A stretch of DNA of 64,000 nt from Rehmannia glutinosa (GCA_016081115.2 CM071935.1:21556653-21620652), one strand, 5' to 3'; counted from the stretch's first letter, positions 1 to 11,972 are shown. The notes: generated by a model not told the origin, from the sequence alone. A program made the numbers and translations.

Positions 1-642
1 TGTAGTGAGGTTTGATTTGAATCAAAGCTTTGGACTTGTTAGAGGGATGTGTTATCAAATCCAAAAGTCTAAAGGAGTCAAGTAGTAGGACAACCGTCTC
101 GTGAAGAAGGCGAGTCGAGGAGAAGCGGATGTGTGATCAGGTTGTCTCGGATTGTCATCCTTTGTAACAAAGTCACCGTTAGTGGATTACCTCCGAGGGG
201 TTGGAGAATAGTGGATTAGAGGAATTACCCCATCCTCGAACAACTATAAAACTTGTTATGTGTCTTTTACATCCAAAGACTTTAATTTTTGTGTATCTTA
301 TCTCGATGTTTTTTATATTTTCTAAGTCTTGATAATAACTAAACCTAAAAACAAATGTTGAAAACATATTTTAATCCGAGGGGATGAAAGACTTCCAATG
401 AAAAACCAAGTTTGTTGTATTTCTAAAAAGGTTAACTGAATCAGTTGAGTTATCTTATCAATAGCTCAGTCGAGTCTGTTGAGTGGCTAACTCTATTGTG
501 AAGGTAGAACTAAGTTGTCCATCAAGTACTAAGTGACTTTTGACTAAACTACGATTTAAAGGGACTAAAATCGAAAGGTTGGTAAAGGTATTCAACCTCC
601 TCCCCCCCACAGACTTTACATTTTCACTCCTTGGGACCTACA
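1..642 (+). repeat. 3' part of a 5' LTR, copia family A
   Basis: The stretch is collinear with the full LTR at 13571-15128: the same 'attaccccatc' block followed by a 'ctataaaa' box, the same terminal block 'ccttgggacctaca', then a primer-binding-like site. The window edge cuts off the LTR's left end. The copy is clearly diverged from the one at 13571, so this is an old insertion. Family A LTRs also occur inverted at 5154-5490 and 5491-7091. Confidence 0.8.
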
Positions 643-644
643 AG

Positions 645-657
645 TGATATCAGCGGT
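645..657 (+). other. Degenerate primer-binding site (initiator tRNA-Met type)
   Basis: Two bases after the LTR terminus CA lies a 'tgatatcagcgg' block. It resembles the TGGTATCAGAGC site that plant copia elements use for initiator tRNA-Met priming, with a few substitutions. This fixes the LTR/internal border and the plus orientation of the element. Confidence 0.6.
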
Positions 658-762
658 TGGTTCATTAAGCCTTCCGCATCGGTTTGTTGAACTTGATCTC
701 AATGTTTTTCAAATATACAACACTTGTTGTTTTAAGTTTTCTTTCAAAAACAAGTTATTATC

Positions 763-2224
763 ATGGAAACAAATCTAACTCGCATTTCTATGTTTACAAT
801 TGAGGAATTTGATGACTCAAAGATTCGCATGCAGGCACATCTTTCAGCTTTACATGGTGAAATGTGCTTCGTCATTGAAGATCGGCCATTACAAATATTG
901 AAAGTAAACACAGCTGTAAGAGGTGATGCTCCAGCTGCTGAAGGAGAGGTTGTTGCACCTAGACCATCCATGGTTGAGAAGCCAAGATGCGAATGGACTA
1001 ATGAAGAAAAAGATACAACTTGGACAATATTGCCAAGGACATTTTGTAAAAGACTCTTGATAAAGCAATGTTCAACAAAGTTAAATCATGCAGAACGGCT
1101 AAAGAGATTTGGGAAAAACTATCTTTAATTTTGAAGGATCTGAACAAATTAAAGAAAATAAATCAATTGTTGTTGTACTAATATTTCAAAACTTTAAAAT
1201 GCTTGCAGGTGAAACTCTCGATTAGCTGGATGTCAGATTCACATAGATTACAAATGAGCTTTCAGCTCTTGGAAATGAATACACTCAGAAAGAAATGTGT
1301 ATGATGATTTTGGGGTCGTTCCTAGCTGAGTGGGAAATGAAGTTGATGGCCTTGAGACGCTCCATGGACTTGACAAGAACCTCCAACCATGAGCTATTAT
1401 CAGATTTAAAAGCCTATGAATTCGAGATCGAAAGGAAAGAGCAAGAAGAGATAGATGTACCCCAAGGCATTTTGCTCTATTGGTGGAGAATCTAAAAGAG
1501 CGACTCAGGAAGCCGTTGACCAAGAGGAGATTGCTCTTATGGTAAAGAGATTCAACAAGTTCTTGATAAGAACTATAAAAGGAACAAGGGTGAGACCTAC
1601 GGAGACACTCAAGACCTTCCAAGACCAAGGAAGACAAACCACACAAGAGAGTTGATAATCAAACAAGCGACTACCGAAAAGGCGAGAACTTGTCTTTGGA
1701 AATGCTGGACAACCAAGATACTTTGTTGATGATTGTCTCTATCCACGATCAACAAGTATCGAATGAGGAGAAAGAAAAGTCTTGAGTGAAAAGAAGACAA
1801 GAAAATAAGAAAGCAATGTTAAATTTCTTGAAACCGACACAACCAAGTGCAAGGAGCGGCCAGAGTGGCTGTGATGGCGGACTAATCCTCAACATGAAGA
1901 AGAGGCAGCGATGATATGCCTCTTGGCCAAAGCTCGAGGAAGATGAGGTACATTCCAACTCATCTCACTCTAATGGTCGATGATAGTGATAGTGACACAA
2001 ACACTTCATCACCCAGAGATCTTTATGATTCATTGTGCAAGATGATGAAAGATTTTAAGAACATAAAAACCTCCCACACCCTTTTGAATGAGGAAAACAA
2101 CCATCTCAAAGTCAAAACTCACATGTTGCCTAAAGAGCCGAGTACTGAGTCACATAGGCTGAGAACAATGAGTCAATTTGAGATTGCTAAGTACTACAAC
2201 TTTAAGGTTGCAAACCCAAGTTAG
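763..2224 (+). pseudogene. Decayed copia gag, family A
   Basis: Starts with ATG 120 bp after the LTR end. The first about 60 residues (METNLTRISMFTIEEFDDSK) match the intact-looking start of the related gag at 15259, the UBN2-type capsid region of Ty1/copia Gag. The frame then breaks repeatedly. Recognisable gag pieces reappear at 1295-1655 and 1916-2224 in different frames. No single ORF survives, so this is a dead copy of the structural gene that would form the virus-like particle. Confidence 0.7.
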
Positions 2225-3205
2225 GTTGTCTCAGTAATAAATTTCTCGTGAGTCAGAGGTCGATCCACGGGGAAGATTATGTAAGTTTGAGAATTATTTT
2301 TTGAGAAATAAATAGATGTATTTTAAACTAGCAAGAAATATTTTTTTAAGATAAATTTGAATAATAAAATTGTTGAGGATAAAGATTCACTCTTGATTTT
2401 GGGTAAAGGAATGAGTTATGGTTGATACAAAAGGAAGTAGGAGATAAGGCGGGCTTAAAGATTCAATTCCTTTTTCAAATGCTCAAACTCAAGAGTGGTT
2501 ATAGAAAAAGGATCCTAAAGCAATGGGGAATCAAAAACCCAAAGCACCATATGTTGCACCCACATCCACTTACACTCACAATCACAAAAATGCTTTGGCT
2601 TGGGTTACAAACGCAAAAAGCTTGACATAGTATCTTGACAGGGACTGATTTGAAACTAAATTCAGAATAGTCCATCAGCAGACTCCTAATAGAAAATATT
2701 ATGTGAAAGCTAAACAGAACTACCAAAAGCCCCAGAAGTTTCAACAGAGAAAGCCATAAGATGGGCATGGAACAATCAAATGACACATCAACCAAGTCCT
2801 AAGGGATACAAGCCCAAGTGGCAAAGACCTCAAACGCAAAATAGGTCATTCCCAAGGCAAAGGAACCATTATCAGCACACATATGCACCCAAGCACAATG
2901 CTCACACTGCACAAAAGTTTCATTATTATACCAAGAAAGCAAATGCACAAGCACACACATAGGCATACAAACAAAAGAGACAGGATGTATGAGCTAAAGC
3001 TCCCAAGAAATTTGCAAATATTCATTATGATTATAGAAGCGATAGGTAGAAACCTCTTGGAGTCGAGATCATCATTTGGCTAAAGGTTCGTTTGATCACC
3101 TTATAGTGCTAACCCCTTAGGACCAGACAGGTTTGGGTACCTAAAAATTAATTTCCTTGATTGCGGAGTTCAAGGAGCGGTTGGGTGCCAAGGAACACAA
3201 GTACA
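2225..3205 (+). pseudogene. Gag C-terminus / protease linker debris
   Basis: Between the gag pieces and the protease motif lies sequence with scattered basic, Gln/His/Lys-rich short frames (2422-2625, 2780-2962, 2883-3083). These suit the nucleocapsid end of Gag. No intact CCHC knuckle is visible. The AT-rich stretch at 2225-2410 shows no coding resemblance and may be a small insertion. Confidence 0.4.
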
Positions 3206-4515
3206 TGGATAGTGGTTGTTCTAGGCATATGACGGCAATAAAAGAATTTATCTAACCAAAGGAGTTAAGAGGAGCAAAGTTATATTTGGAGGAAATGAAG
3301 CTCCCTGGGAGATAAGAGGCATTGGATCTATAAAGAAGAATGTATTGGAAATCATAGATGTAGCCTATGTTGAAGGTCTGGATTTCAATCGGCTCAGCAT
3401 CAGCCAACTCTTTGACAAGGGCTACAATGTAGGATTCAACATGGGAGTATGTCAAATCAAGGATGCTGAATCTAATGAAATTGTGCTATTAAGATCAAGA
3501 TAGAAAAACATGTACGTAGTGGAGTGGTCAACTGCTACACTAAGAACATGCCTGCTAGCAAAGAGTACAACCAAATCAAGTTGGTTGTGGCACAAGAAGC
3601 TGAACAAGCTTGTAATGAGTCACCTTGTGGAAGGATTGCCAGACTCAGTGGACAAGTGCCAGATGGGAAAGCAAATCAAGTCTTCATTCAAGGACAAGCC
3701 AAGTCCTTCTTCAGCCACAATTTTGCACTTTGCATATGGACTTATTTGGTCCTGTTGAACCAGCTAGTATTAGTGAAAAGAAATACACCTTAGTGGTGGT
3801 GGATGATTATTCAAGCAGGACATGGACCATCTTTATGTGTAAAAATAAGGAAACTTTGCAGAAACTTCCACAGCTGATGAGAAGAGTTCAAAATGAGAAG
3901 AGTCAAACCATTATCAAGATAAGGTTTAACAGAGGAACTGAGTTTGTCAATGGGATTATAACTCAATACTGCACAGAGAATGGTATTGCTCATGAGTTAT
4001 CAGTTGCAAGGACTACACAGAAAAATGGAGTAACTGAAAGAAGGAACAAAACTCTCAAGGACGCTACAAGAACCATGTTAGTTGAAGCTGGATTGCCTAT
4101 GAGATTTTGGGTTGAAGCCATTAATATTGTCTGCTACACTCAGAATATGTGTATGATCAATAGGCAGTTGTCCAGAACCCCCTGTGAAATTTGGATACGG
4201 AGGAAGCCAAATGTTGGATATTTTCATATCATTGGATGCAAGTGCTTCATTCACAATAATGGCAAGGACAACCTGAAAGCCTTTGATGCTTAAGTTGATG
4301 AAGGTATCTTTTTGGGATACTCAGCTGAGAGTAAAGCCTTCAGAGTGTTGAACAAAAGGACTATCATCACAGGAGAGTCTATCCATGTGATTTTTTATGA
4401 ACCTTATGTTAATAGAGAAGAAATCAATGAGATAGATGACGGGGATGTATCAACAAGCCATTCGAGAATAGTCCGTATGTTGAGGCGGACATCGGAAGAC
4501 TCGGCCCCAGGATGA
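3206..4515 (+). pseudogene. Copia protease and integrase remnant, family A
   Basis: A protease motif (DSGCSRHMT) is encoded near 3208-3234. A GAG-pre-integrase fragment (WHKKLNKL) follows near 3580-3700. The longest open piece, 3625-4293, is the integrase core: HMDLFGP, then VVVDDYS, then FNRGTEF, then NGVTERRNKTL. The catalytic Asp expected in the RSDRGTEF position is Asn here. The first Asp and the Glu after NGV are present. The piece at 4312-4515 (MGYSAESKAFRV) is the usual integrase C-terminal region. Frameshifts and stops separate the parts, so it cannot yield a working polyprotein. Confidence 0.8.
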
Positions 4516-5153
4516 AGATGAGATAGGTGAATCTCAAAGACTCAAGATGAGATAGTTGAATCTCAAAAGAAAGCTTGAAGGTTTGCGGTTGAATGATGAT
4601 CAAGAAGAAGTTGTTCAAGACAACTTTGCAAAAAGACTTAATCCTGGACTTACTCCAACCGGATGTGAGATGGGCGAGAGACCATCCACGAGCTTGTCAT
4701 TGGAGATGTTAGAGAAGGAGTAAGGCAGGATCGAGGACTCAACATGAAAACATGTTCACTTATTTTATTTCCCAGTTGAGCAAAGGATGTGTCACAAGCA
4801 TTGTATGACACACGTTGGATTATAGCCATGCTTGGGGAAGACTGAATCGGTTTGAAAGGAAAAAAGTTTGGGAATTGGTTCAAAGCTGCCACCCACAAAA
4901 ATGTTATTGGTACTAAGTGGGTATTCAAAAAAAGATGAATGAAGAGGGATCTATAGTTAGAAACAAAGCAAGATCTGTAGCTAAAGGGTATTTCAAGAAG
5001 ATGGTATAGATTTTGATGAAACCTTTTTTTTGTTGCAAGATTGGAAGCAATAAGTATGTTTCTTGCTTATGCAGCACACAAGAACTTCACAGTGTATGAG
5101 ATGGATGTGAAGAGTGCATTTTTTAATGCACTTTTGGAAGAAGAAGTCTATGT
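4516..5153 (+). pseudogene. Truncated copia reverse transcriptase, family A
   Basis: Reading across frames gives typical copia RT N-terminal phrases: VWELV-like near 4870, GTKWVF-like near 4910 and MDVKSAFFNALLEEEVYV at about 5100-5152. The homology stops abruptly at 5153, where an inverted LTR of the same family begins. The YVDD box and RNase H are absent. Confidence 0.7.
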
Positions 5154-5490
5154 GTGTAGGTCTCGATGGGTGAGTAGTAAGGTTTAGAAGGGGTTGAATA
5201 AACCACCAAATTTTCGATTTAGTCCTTTTAATATTTTTTGAGTTAATCACAAATCGGCTTAGTCTTGAGGAGAACTAGGTTGGCTTACTTGATAAAGTTA
5301 CCAGCTCAACAAACTCGACTGACTGTTGATAGTATAACTCAGCTGGTATTAGCTAACACTTAAATTAATAGTTGATTTGGTTTTCGTTCAGCGAAAGACT
5401 TTTCACCCTTGTTGTTTTAAACTTGTTTTCCAACATTTGTTTTAGCAATGGTTATTATTAGTTGAGTTCAATAATTATAACTTAACAATT
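5154..5490 (-). repeat. Inverted LTR fragment, copia family A
   Basis: Begins 'tgtaggtctcgatggg', the reverse complement of the family A LTR terminus, and matches the LTR 3' portion for about 330 bp in minus orientation. It abuts the truncated RT on one side and a complete inverted LTR on the other. The simplest reading is an older copy into whose LTR another family A element inserted. Confidence 0.7.
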
Positions 5491-7091
5491 TGTAGTTCCC
5501 AAGGGGTGTGAGTAATGTTTAGAAGGGGAGGTTGAATAAACCTTACCAAATTTTCGATTTAGCCCTTTTAAAGAAATTACAGAGTTAACACAAGCAATTA
5601 AGTCGCTTCCGAGGGACGGCTAAGTTGGTTATTCAAATGAGTTAGCCACTCAGCGGACTCGATAGAAGCATGTTGATAGAATTACTCGGATGTTTAACTT
5701 TGGCGAACTTGAGTGTGTTGGTTTTATCGTGGAAGACTTAACACCCTTTAATTTGTTTTAAATTTGTTTTAACACTCGATTTTAGCACTTGGTTATTAAT
5801 TAGTTTGAATGACAAATCAAGTTTATCGTGAGATATAAAATGGATATGCAAAAATGTAAATATGCTTAAAAATAAATGACACATGTAATGTTATAGTGGT
5901 TCGAAGATGGGGTAATTCTTCTAATCCTCTCTTCTCCAACTCCTGGAGGAATCCACTATGTAATGATCGATTCACAAAGTGGTTCTCGTCCCAAAGACAA
6001 GTCTTGATCACACGGTGACTTGCTCCTTCGACTTAGTCACAGAGATGCCTTGGTCACTGGCGGCTTCTCTTCCGACTCAACTTATTCACAGGCGGTTGCC
6101 TTGCTACTTGACTTCACTTTCTCAAGCTTCTTGGATTTGATCACGAAGCACTCCAATAACAATTTTGGTTCGACCTTGAACCTTCCTACAATCCTCCTGG
6201 AAAGTAGACCCCTATTGATTCTTCAAAAGTTTCCTCTTCAACAGTTTGAAGTTGTCTTTCCTTCAATGCTTTGTGTTGGATTGATTTTCTTCGAGTTTCA
6301 GGCTTGAAGATTTTGCTTGAATATCTTTGAGAATATTTGCAGGTTACAGTTTGAATATTGCTTGCTTGTTCATGGTTCAGGTAATCAAGTTAACCTTTTC
6401 TCAATGGATTTCCTCAGCCTTTTATAGTGAACTTTCAAATATCTGCCCGTTGAAGAGATAGGCTGATTTTCAAAAGACACTAGTGTTCGTTGGCTTGTCT
6501 TTTCTTGGTCTTCAATCTTGAGATGTAGACCTTTACTCGTATTAAATGATTGTTCAACTTTTCAGGTTCTGGCACGAGGTGTAGTGCTTCCCATTGGTTT
6601 ATTCCTTTTGCACGCTTCTGGGACAAGTACTTTAAGACCTGGCAGCATTGAAGTATTACTTATTTAAGTAATGTTCTCGACTTCTGTGCAACGGATTCCT
6701 TTTAGTTGACTTCTCTTGGCTGTTGCCTATTTCCCCAGGTGACTTGAGTCTGCTCCAATCATTTGAAGACTCAACTATCACTTTCAACTTGTGACTTGGC
6801 TTCGCGAGATGACTTTGACTGACACTTCACACAGTTGTTCCTCAGCTGATACATCTTCAGTCAAGTTCTTGATCTTCCTTCTTGGCCATACTCAGTTGTT
6901 ACACAGTGGAGTCTTCACTTCATTCTTCAGTTGACTTATTGTATTTTTGAAGCGCCTTAGGACTGGCTCTAAACTCAACGACTTTTTAGCCTATCTATTA
7001 CAATGAAAATTACAAGAAAAATGGGGTACCAACTTTCTAGTTTAAGTTTTACATGGCATTCATCAAAATCTACAAAATAAATTTCCCAACA
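5491..7091 (-). repeat. Full-length LTR (3' LTR), copia family A, minus strand
   Basis: 1,601 bp, reading TGTTGGGAAATT ... AACTACA on the minus strand and collinear with the forward LTR at 13571-15128. Its reverse strand carries a TATAAAA box near 6417-6426. A polypurine tract immediately right of 7091 makes this the 3' LTR of an element whose internal part extends rightwards, toward the N gap. No matching 5' LTR is found to the right, so the element is incomplete in this assembly. Confidence 0.8.
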
Positions 7092-7106
7092 ATTTCCCCC
7101 TTTGAT
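7092..7106 (-). other. Polypurine tract of the minus-strand copia A element
   Basis: Minus-strand 'tcaaagggggaaat' lies directly before the LTR start TGTTGGG. This is the classical plus-strand priming site of plant copia elements and sets the element's orientation. Confidence 0.75.
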
Positions 7107-7389
7107 GATGCCAAAACTTAAAAACATTAAACAACATGTAAACAACAAAGATACATACAGACAATGCAGTAACAAAGAATGTATGCGTAGAATCAATCAT
7201 TTTATTGATCATAGCATTCTTGTCCTTTACTGATTGTTTACAAAGTGTATCGTCGAGCATACTCATATCTAAGAAAATTACAAACATCTATGCTAGGATC
7301 AAATATACGGAAGAAATTACAAAACACTTTACTTAATTTCTGATGACTTACACAAAAATGTATTTACAAAGTAAAATACATGAAGGGTT

Positions 7390-8330
7390 AAGCAACACTT
7401 CATCGCCTTGCCTCCTTACTTTTCTTCTTAAGCTCTGTCATCATCGAGCTCTCTTTCTTTTTCTTTCATCTTCAATCGCTTTCTTTTTCATAAACTCTCT
7501 TGGCATCGTCTTTTCGCTTCCTCTCTTGCCATATTTGATACTTGTCTTGTTTTCCTCTTCTAGTCTTTTCACGTATTCATAATTCTTCCTGACTTCCAAA
7601 TTAGCAACTTCATCATACCCGTCCCGGTAGATCTTTCCCTTCTTTGAATCTACATATTCGATATTTTTGGGTAGTGGTCTGGGTCGAAAACCTCTTCCTC
7701 CACCACTACCTTCCTCCTAAATCGGGTGTATCTTGTGCATGAGTCTTCGTTTACCAATTTGAATGGTAACCGGTAGTCTGTTGTCTATCGACTTCTTCGC
7801 ACAACATAAGACCTTCTCCTGTGAGATCTGAGCTTGGGCTACGAGACATCTTCTAGAAAATAGCCCGGATTCGGCGTCTTGAATTCTTCAGCGATCTTGG
7901 CTGGATCCATCATGCAGAATAAGCATCTTGATCCTTCCCCTGGAATGCCACCGAAATGTTTCAACCTTTCTTCACGCGGCATCAGGTCTTTTATCGAACT
8001 CTACCATCCCCTCGGCTTCTACGATCTTCCTTTTCTCCGACATTAGCACAACAGTGTTCGACCTCAGAGTCACCGAATTTTGTCGATTATTGAGGTTGTC
8101 ACATGACCTGTGAAGGTTTTGAGAATCCATTAAAGTCGAGATCTTCAATGTTCCCCCTCACTATCTTTCCCTTCTTCTTCGGTTGCTGCTTCTTCTTCAA
8201 ATTCTTTTTCGTACTCCTTCCCCTTTTTGGCATCATCAAAGGAGAGAGGACCCGAGGAACATGCATGCGAGCATGAAGTCGAGTCTCAGAAATTTAGCTT
8301 CATTAGTTATGTACGTGTTGTTCAAAAATT
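7390..8330 (-). pseudogene. Unrecognised lysine-rich ORF remnant upstream of a copia PPT
   Basis: On the minus strand, several frames give charged, Lys/Glu/Arg-rich stretches that look like broken coiled-coil coding sequence, for example KIYRDGYDEVANLEV near 7600 and FGGIPGEGSRCLFC near 7940. Stops and frameshifts interrupt it. I recognise no domain. It lies between the N gap and the polypurine tract, where Sirevirus-type elements may carry an extra 3' ORF, so an env-like relic is possible but unproven. Confidence 0.35.
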
Positions 8331-8446
8331 AACGACTGCTTGACTTGGCCGCCACTGGCCATTTCACCTATGAGAAGCGGTCAATTTCAGATTCATGGTC
8401 TCTTCAAGTAGCTGCACTTAGCAATACGTAACTGGAACGAAGCATG

Positions 8447-8546
8447 NNNNNNNNNNNNNNNNNNNNNNNNNNNNNNNNNNNNNNNNNNNNNNNNNNNNNN
8501 NNNNNNNNNNNNNNNNNNNNNNNNNNNNNNNNNNNNNNNNNNNNNN
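8447..8546. other. Assembly gap (100 N)
   Basis: Exactly 100 consecutive N, the conventional filler for a scaffold join of unknown size. The sequences on either side should not be assumed adjacent. Confidence 0.98.
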
Positions 8547-8624
8547 TGTATATATTTATGTTTTGGGTTGTTGTTTTTTTCGAAAGTGGAATCGATTTTC
8601 TGGTTTTGAAGCACAATTTGGTGT

Positions 8625-8935
8625 AGAAGACGATGCGGCACGATATGAGACAGAACACGATGCGGCACGATATGAGGTAGAAGATGATGCGACACGATAT
8701 GTGGTGCATATCGTGCCTATATCGTGCCGTAGGTTATTTTGGGCATGATATGTCCTAAATCGTGCCTATCTTGCTTACACCACTTATATCGTGCCTATTT
8801 TGTGTGCCTATTTTATATTCGTACCTATATCGTGCCTATTTTGTGTGCCTATATTGAAATCGTGCCTATATCGTGCCTATTATTTTGTGCCTATTTTGAA
8901 ATCGTGCCTATATCGTGCCATACTGTCTGTTCCTT
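8625..8935. repeat. Degenerate minisatellite built on 'atcgtgcctat'
   Basis: Many imperfect copies of atcgtgcctat(at) and of its inverse 'cacgatatg' are present. The left part (8630-8705) is mostly in the inverse orientation and the right part (8710-8920) mostly forward, so the array could fold back. No coding sense is apparent. Confidence 0.75.
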
Positions 8936-9014
8936 AATTTTTGACACTTATCACTACATTTCTTCAATTTTTCAACAATTCATACTGTTAAATTGTAATT
9001 AATTATTGTTGTAG

Positions 9015-9356
9015 GTCGGTCCACAGTGGACGAGACCCTCTTATCATCGAGAGAGGGCACATATCACGGGGTACGTTCGACCGAGTATAATTCAAATAAT
9101 TAGAGATGAGTTGGGGGAGATCGATGGTGGTTCATATGGGCAGTTTAGACGGTCGGTTTTCGGCCATTTTATGGATTTTGGGAATGACAGAGTTAGTTGT
9201 AATGCGGCACTTCATGCATTGGTTGCGATGGACGTGCATGTGCCGGATGCTCCGGAATTGGAGTGTTGGTTCCACGTCGGAGAGCAGATGATTAGATTCT
9301 CTCGGCGTGATTTTGCTATGATATTTGGATTGCGGTTTTTAGGGTCCACATTTACT
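9015..9356 (+). pseudogene. DUF1985-like gene fragment, N-terminal half
   Basis: An acceptor-like 'ttgttgtag' precedes an open stretch encoding a HITGYVRPSI-like phrase, FRRSVFGHFMDF, then ECWFHVGEQMIRFSRRDFAMIFGL. This order is typical of the N-terminal half of DUF1985, a plant domain often carried by transposon-linked Ulp1-protease-like genes. The frame then runs into an imperfect 'actgccggaggagg' repeat (9356-9480) that codes only Gly/Val/Asp/Thr filler. The C-terminal half of the domain is not downstream; it lies about 1.3-2 kb away on the opposite strand. Confidence 0.6.
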
Positions 9357-9489
9357 ACCGGAGGAGGAGGAGTCAACACTGCCGGAAGGGTAGTCGACAC
9401 TGCCGGAGGAGGAGGAGTCGACACTGCCGGAAGAGTAGTCGATATCGGTGGACGAGGAGTCGACTCTCTCAGAGGGGTGATCATTGATG

Positions 9490-11072
9490 TCTGATAATGG
9501 CGTCTGCTGCGATGACTGGCTCGAATATCTCTAACTGCCATGCACGAAGACATCGAACTGATCAATGTATGGTAACAAACGCCTAATCTCCTCCTGAATA
9601 AGGTCTGGAACCCGACCTATCTCCTGATCTAGGCGTCTGTCCAAGCGAAAACCCTCATCTAAGATGAGAATCTCTAACTAAGAATCAGCGGCATCGACTC
9701 GTGACTCCAATTGAGAAAACCGCTCCTCTATGCGTCTCTCGAACTGCCTAATCTCCTCCCGCATAACCCTCCTCATCAAGCACCAATATATCTGTCTGCC
9801 CACTGACTGATGGATCAACATGAGTATCCCGACGGACTGATGGATCATCGCGCGCATACTCACCACGGACAGATGGATCAACACGTGCATCTGTCTGCCT
9901 AGCTGATGCGTCATCTATCCGACCATCTATGGGATCATCATTCCGATGGGATTATGGGCCATCTGTCCTACGTCGCTTCTCTGGTATCTGAATCGTAGGA
10001 GTAGTAGTGGGGGCCTCTGAATCGGATCTACCTCTCCCCCTAGCAGCAGCCCCTACCTATGTCGTCTCTGACACTCTGCCTCTGCCAATAGGGGCTGGGG
10101 CTATCGAATCTGTACTCGTATCTCTGCCTCTGCCCCTGCCCCTGCCCCTCCCAGCACCATTGCTTAAAAACCAGTTCTCCTTCAGGATGAACTGAGGAGG
10201 ACCTAACAAAATAACTAGATCATCGACTCGCTCCATATATATCTGCTGAGCTCCTCCTCGGTCGGATCCAATATCTCATGATACACTAAAGCCTGTAAAT
10301 AAATATATAAATAAATTAATAAAAAATAATTTATTAATTAAATAAATAAATAAGTAAACAATATTAATACATATCGTGTCAAAGAAAAAATCAATCATGT
10401 CAACGCTGGTCTTCGAAACCTCCAAAGGAGGCACCTAGGCATCTGGGTGTCGGATACTCGAGTCTCCCAGGCATTACCTAGGCGAGGTATCGCCTCGAAT
10501 GCCCAAATCTGTCAGAACATTGATAAGTGTCAAAAATAAGATTTTTTAATTATTTAAAAAACTAAGTACAAATATAAATAAAGTAAAAAAATATACATAC
10601 CAGCAAGACATACGTGGGACCATAAAATTGATAACTAGGTGGTCGATATCGATGTGGAACGTCCTTAGTATATCGGCCAGGTGGCAGAACATCATGCAAC
10701 TGCCGAATTTAATGAATCAATATCTGAAATGAGTATTTCCCCCAAGGGAAAGCCTCCCACTGTGCATCGTCCTCAATCAAAAACCACAGCCAACGGTCCA
10801 CTGCGGTTTGTCGGCCATCGAAACACAGTATCATATAAAAAGCAAATAACACCTTCGCCACCTTTAGGGCATCGTCTGGTGAGTCACGGAAGGTGCCATC
10901 GGCAAATAAATCGCGCAACTGCGCGGCGGTAACACGATCACCCCGAGGCCAATACCGTCCATATATACTAGTCTCGGGTACCTCGAAAACACCGTTAGGG
11001 TCAAATGTGGCGGCTTTCTGAATGGCTGCTGGTGGTGCCTCAGTCTGTTGCGGTGTTCCACCCGAATATATG
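9490..11072 (-). pseudogene. DUF1985-like gene fragment, C-terminal half with introns
   Basis: The first exon piece (about 11070-10601) encodes a DUF1985 C-terminal half: DALKVAKVLFAFYMILCF ... WLWFLIEDDAQWEAFPWGKYSF. A GT donor lies at 10600. A second exon (10508-10405) encodes IWAFEAIPRLGNAWETRV, the usual follow-on of this domain. A third (from 10292 down to about 9500) starts ALVYHEILDPTEEE and continues through Gly/Arg-rich, Asp-rich and coiled-coil stretches (EEIRQFERRIEERFSQLESR near 9690-9760), with frame disruptions. The upstream end abuts an Athila-like gag relic, so the gene has lost its start. No Ulp1 protease motif is visible. Confidence 0.55.
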
Positions 11073-11972
11073 AAGGCCAATTTTTTTTGACAACAATGAT
11101 ATTTGAGCTGCTAATGCCCACATATGGTCCAGCTCAAGAACACCGACAACTTTCCTTGGTACTGATCTTTCAGAGGGCCATTGATAGTTGTTTGAGGCAA
11201 TTTCTTCAAGAATAAGTAATGCCTTATTCAAAGTTTTAGCCATCAAAGTGCCCCTGCTGCTGCATCTAGCATTGTCCTCGTATGCCCGTTCAAACCATTG
11301 TAAAGTACTAGACCCTCTACCAGTCCGCATAACCATGTTGTGGGCATCTTCTCAATAGATCCTTAAATCGTTCCCAAGCTTCATACAGTGGCTCAAAATC
11401 GATCTGTTGGAATTGAGCTATCTCGCTTTTCAGTTGGAGCGCCTTGCTATAAGGGAAGAGCTTTACCATGAATTTTTCCGTCAGATCATCCCATCTAGTG
11501 ATACTCCACGGTGCGAACGTCTGCAACCACTGTCTAGATTTATCCCGGAGTGAGAACGGGAAAAACCTCAATCTAATAGGCTCATCAGACATATCATTCA
11601 TCTTGATGGTGTCTCAAATCTCCAAGAATGTAGCCAGATGTGTATTCGGATCATCCACTGGACTCCCCCCAAACTGATCTGCTGAACCATGCCTATGAGG
11701 CCCAACTTCAGTTCGAAATTATTTGCATTTATGGGTTGGCGCACAATTCTAGAGTAGTTTTGGTTCATAGTCGGCCGGAAATAATCCTAGATTGACCTTT
11801 CCTATACCTCAAGCTGTGGTGGCACATTCAAAACCAAGTTTCCATTATTCTCATTTTCCCTGTTCTCTGCCATTGCTTGCTCCTCTGCTCGCTTTGGTGC
11901 TCTGATTGCTCGAAGTGTCCTTTCAATCGCTGGATCAAATGGAAGCAAATTAGTATCTTTAGAATTTTGCAT
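11073..11972 (-). pseudogene. Athila-like Ty3/gypsy gag fragment
   Basis: A minus-strand ATG at 11972 opens a reading that, across frames, gives the typical Athila-type Gag series: LLPFDPAIERTLRAIRAP, then LRFFPFSLRDKSRQWLQT, then LYEAWERFKDLLRRCPQHG (11601-11317), then LLILEEIASNNYQWPSER (11336-11040). This is the capsid-type retrotransposon Gag. Stops and frameshifts split it and it ends at the DUF1985 fragment. No protease, RT or LTR of this family is seen here. Confidence 0.7.

Noticed and set aside
8393..8748. Frames running through the N block
   Set aside because: They span the assembly gap and have no valid translation.
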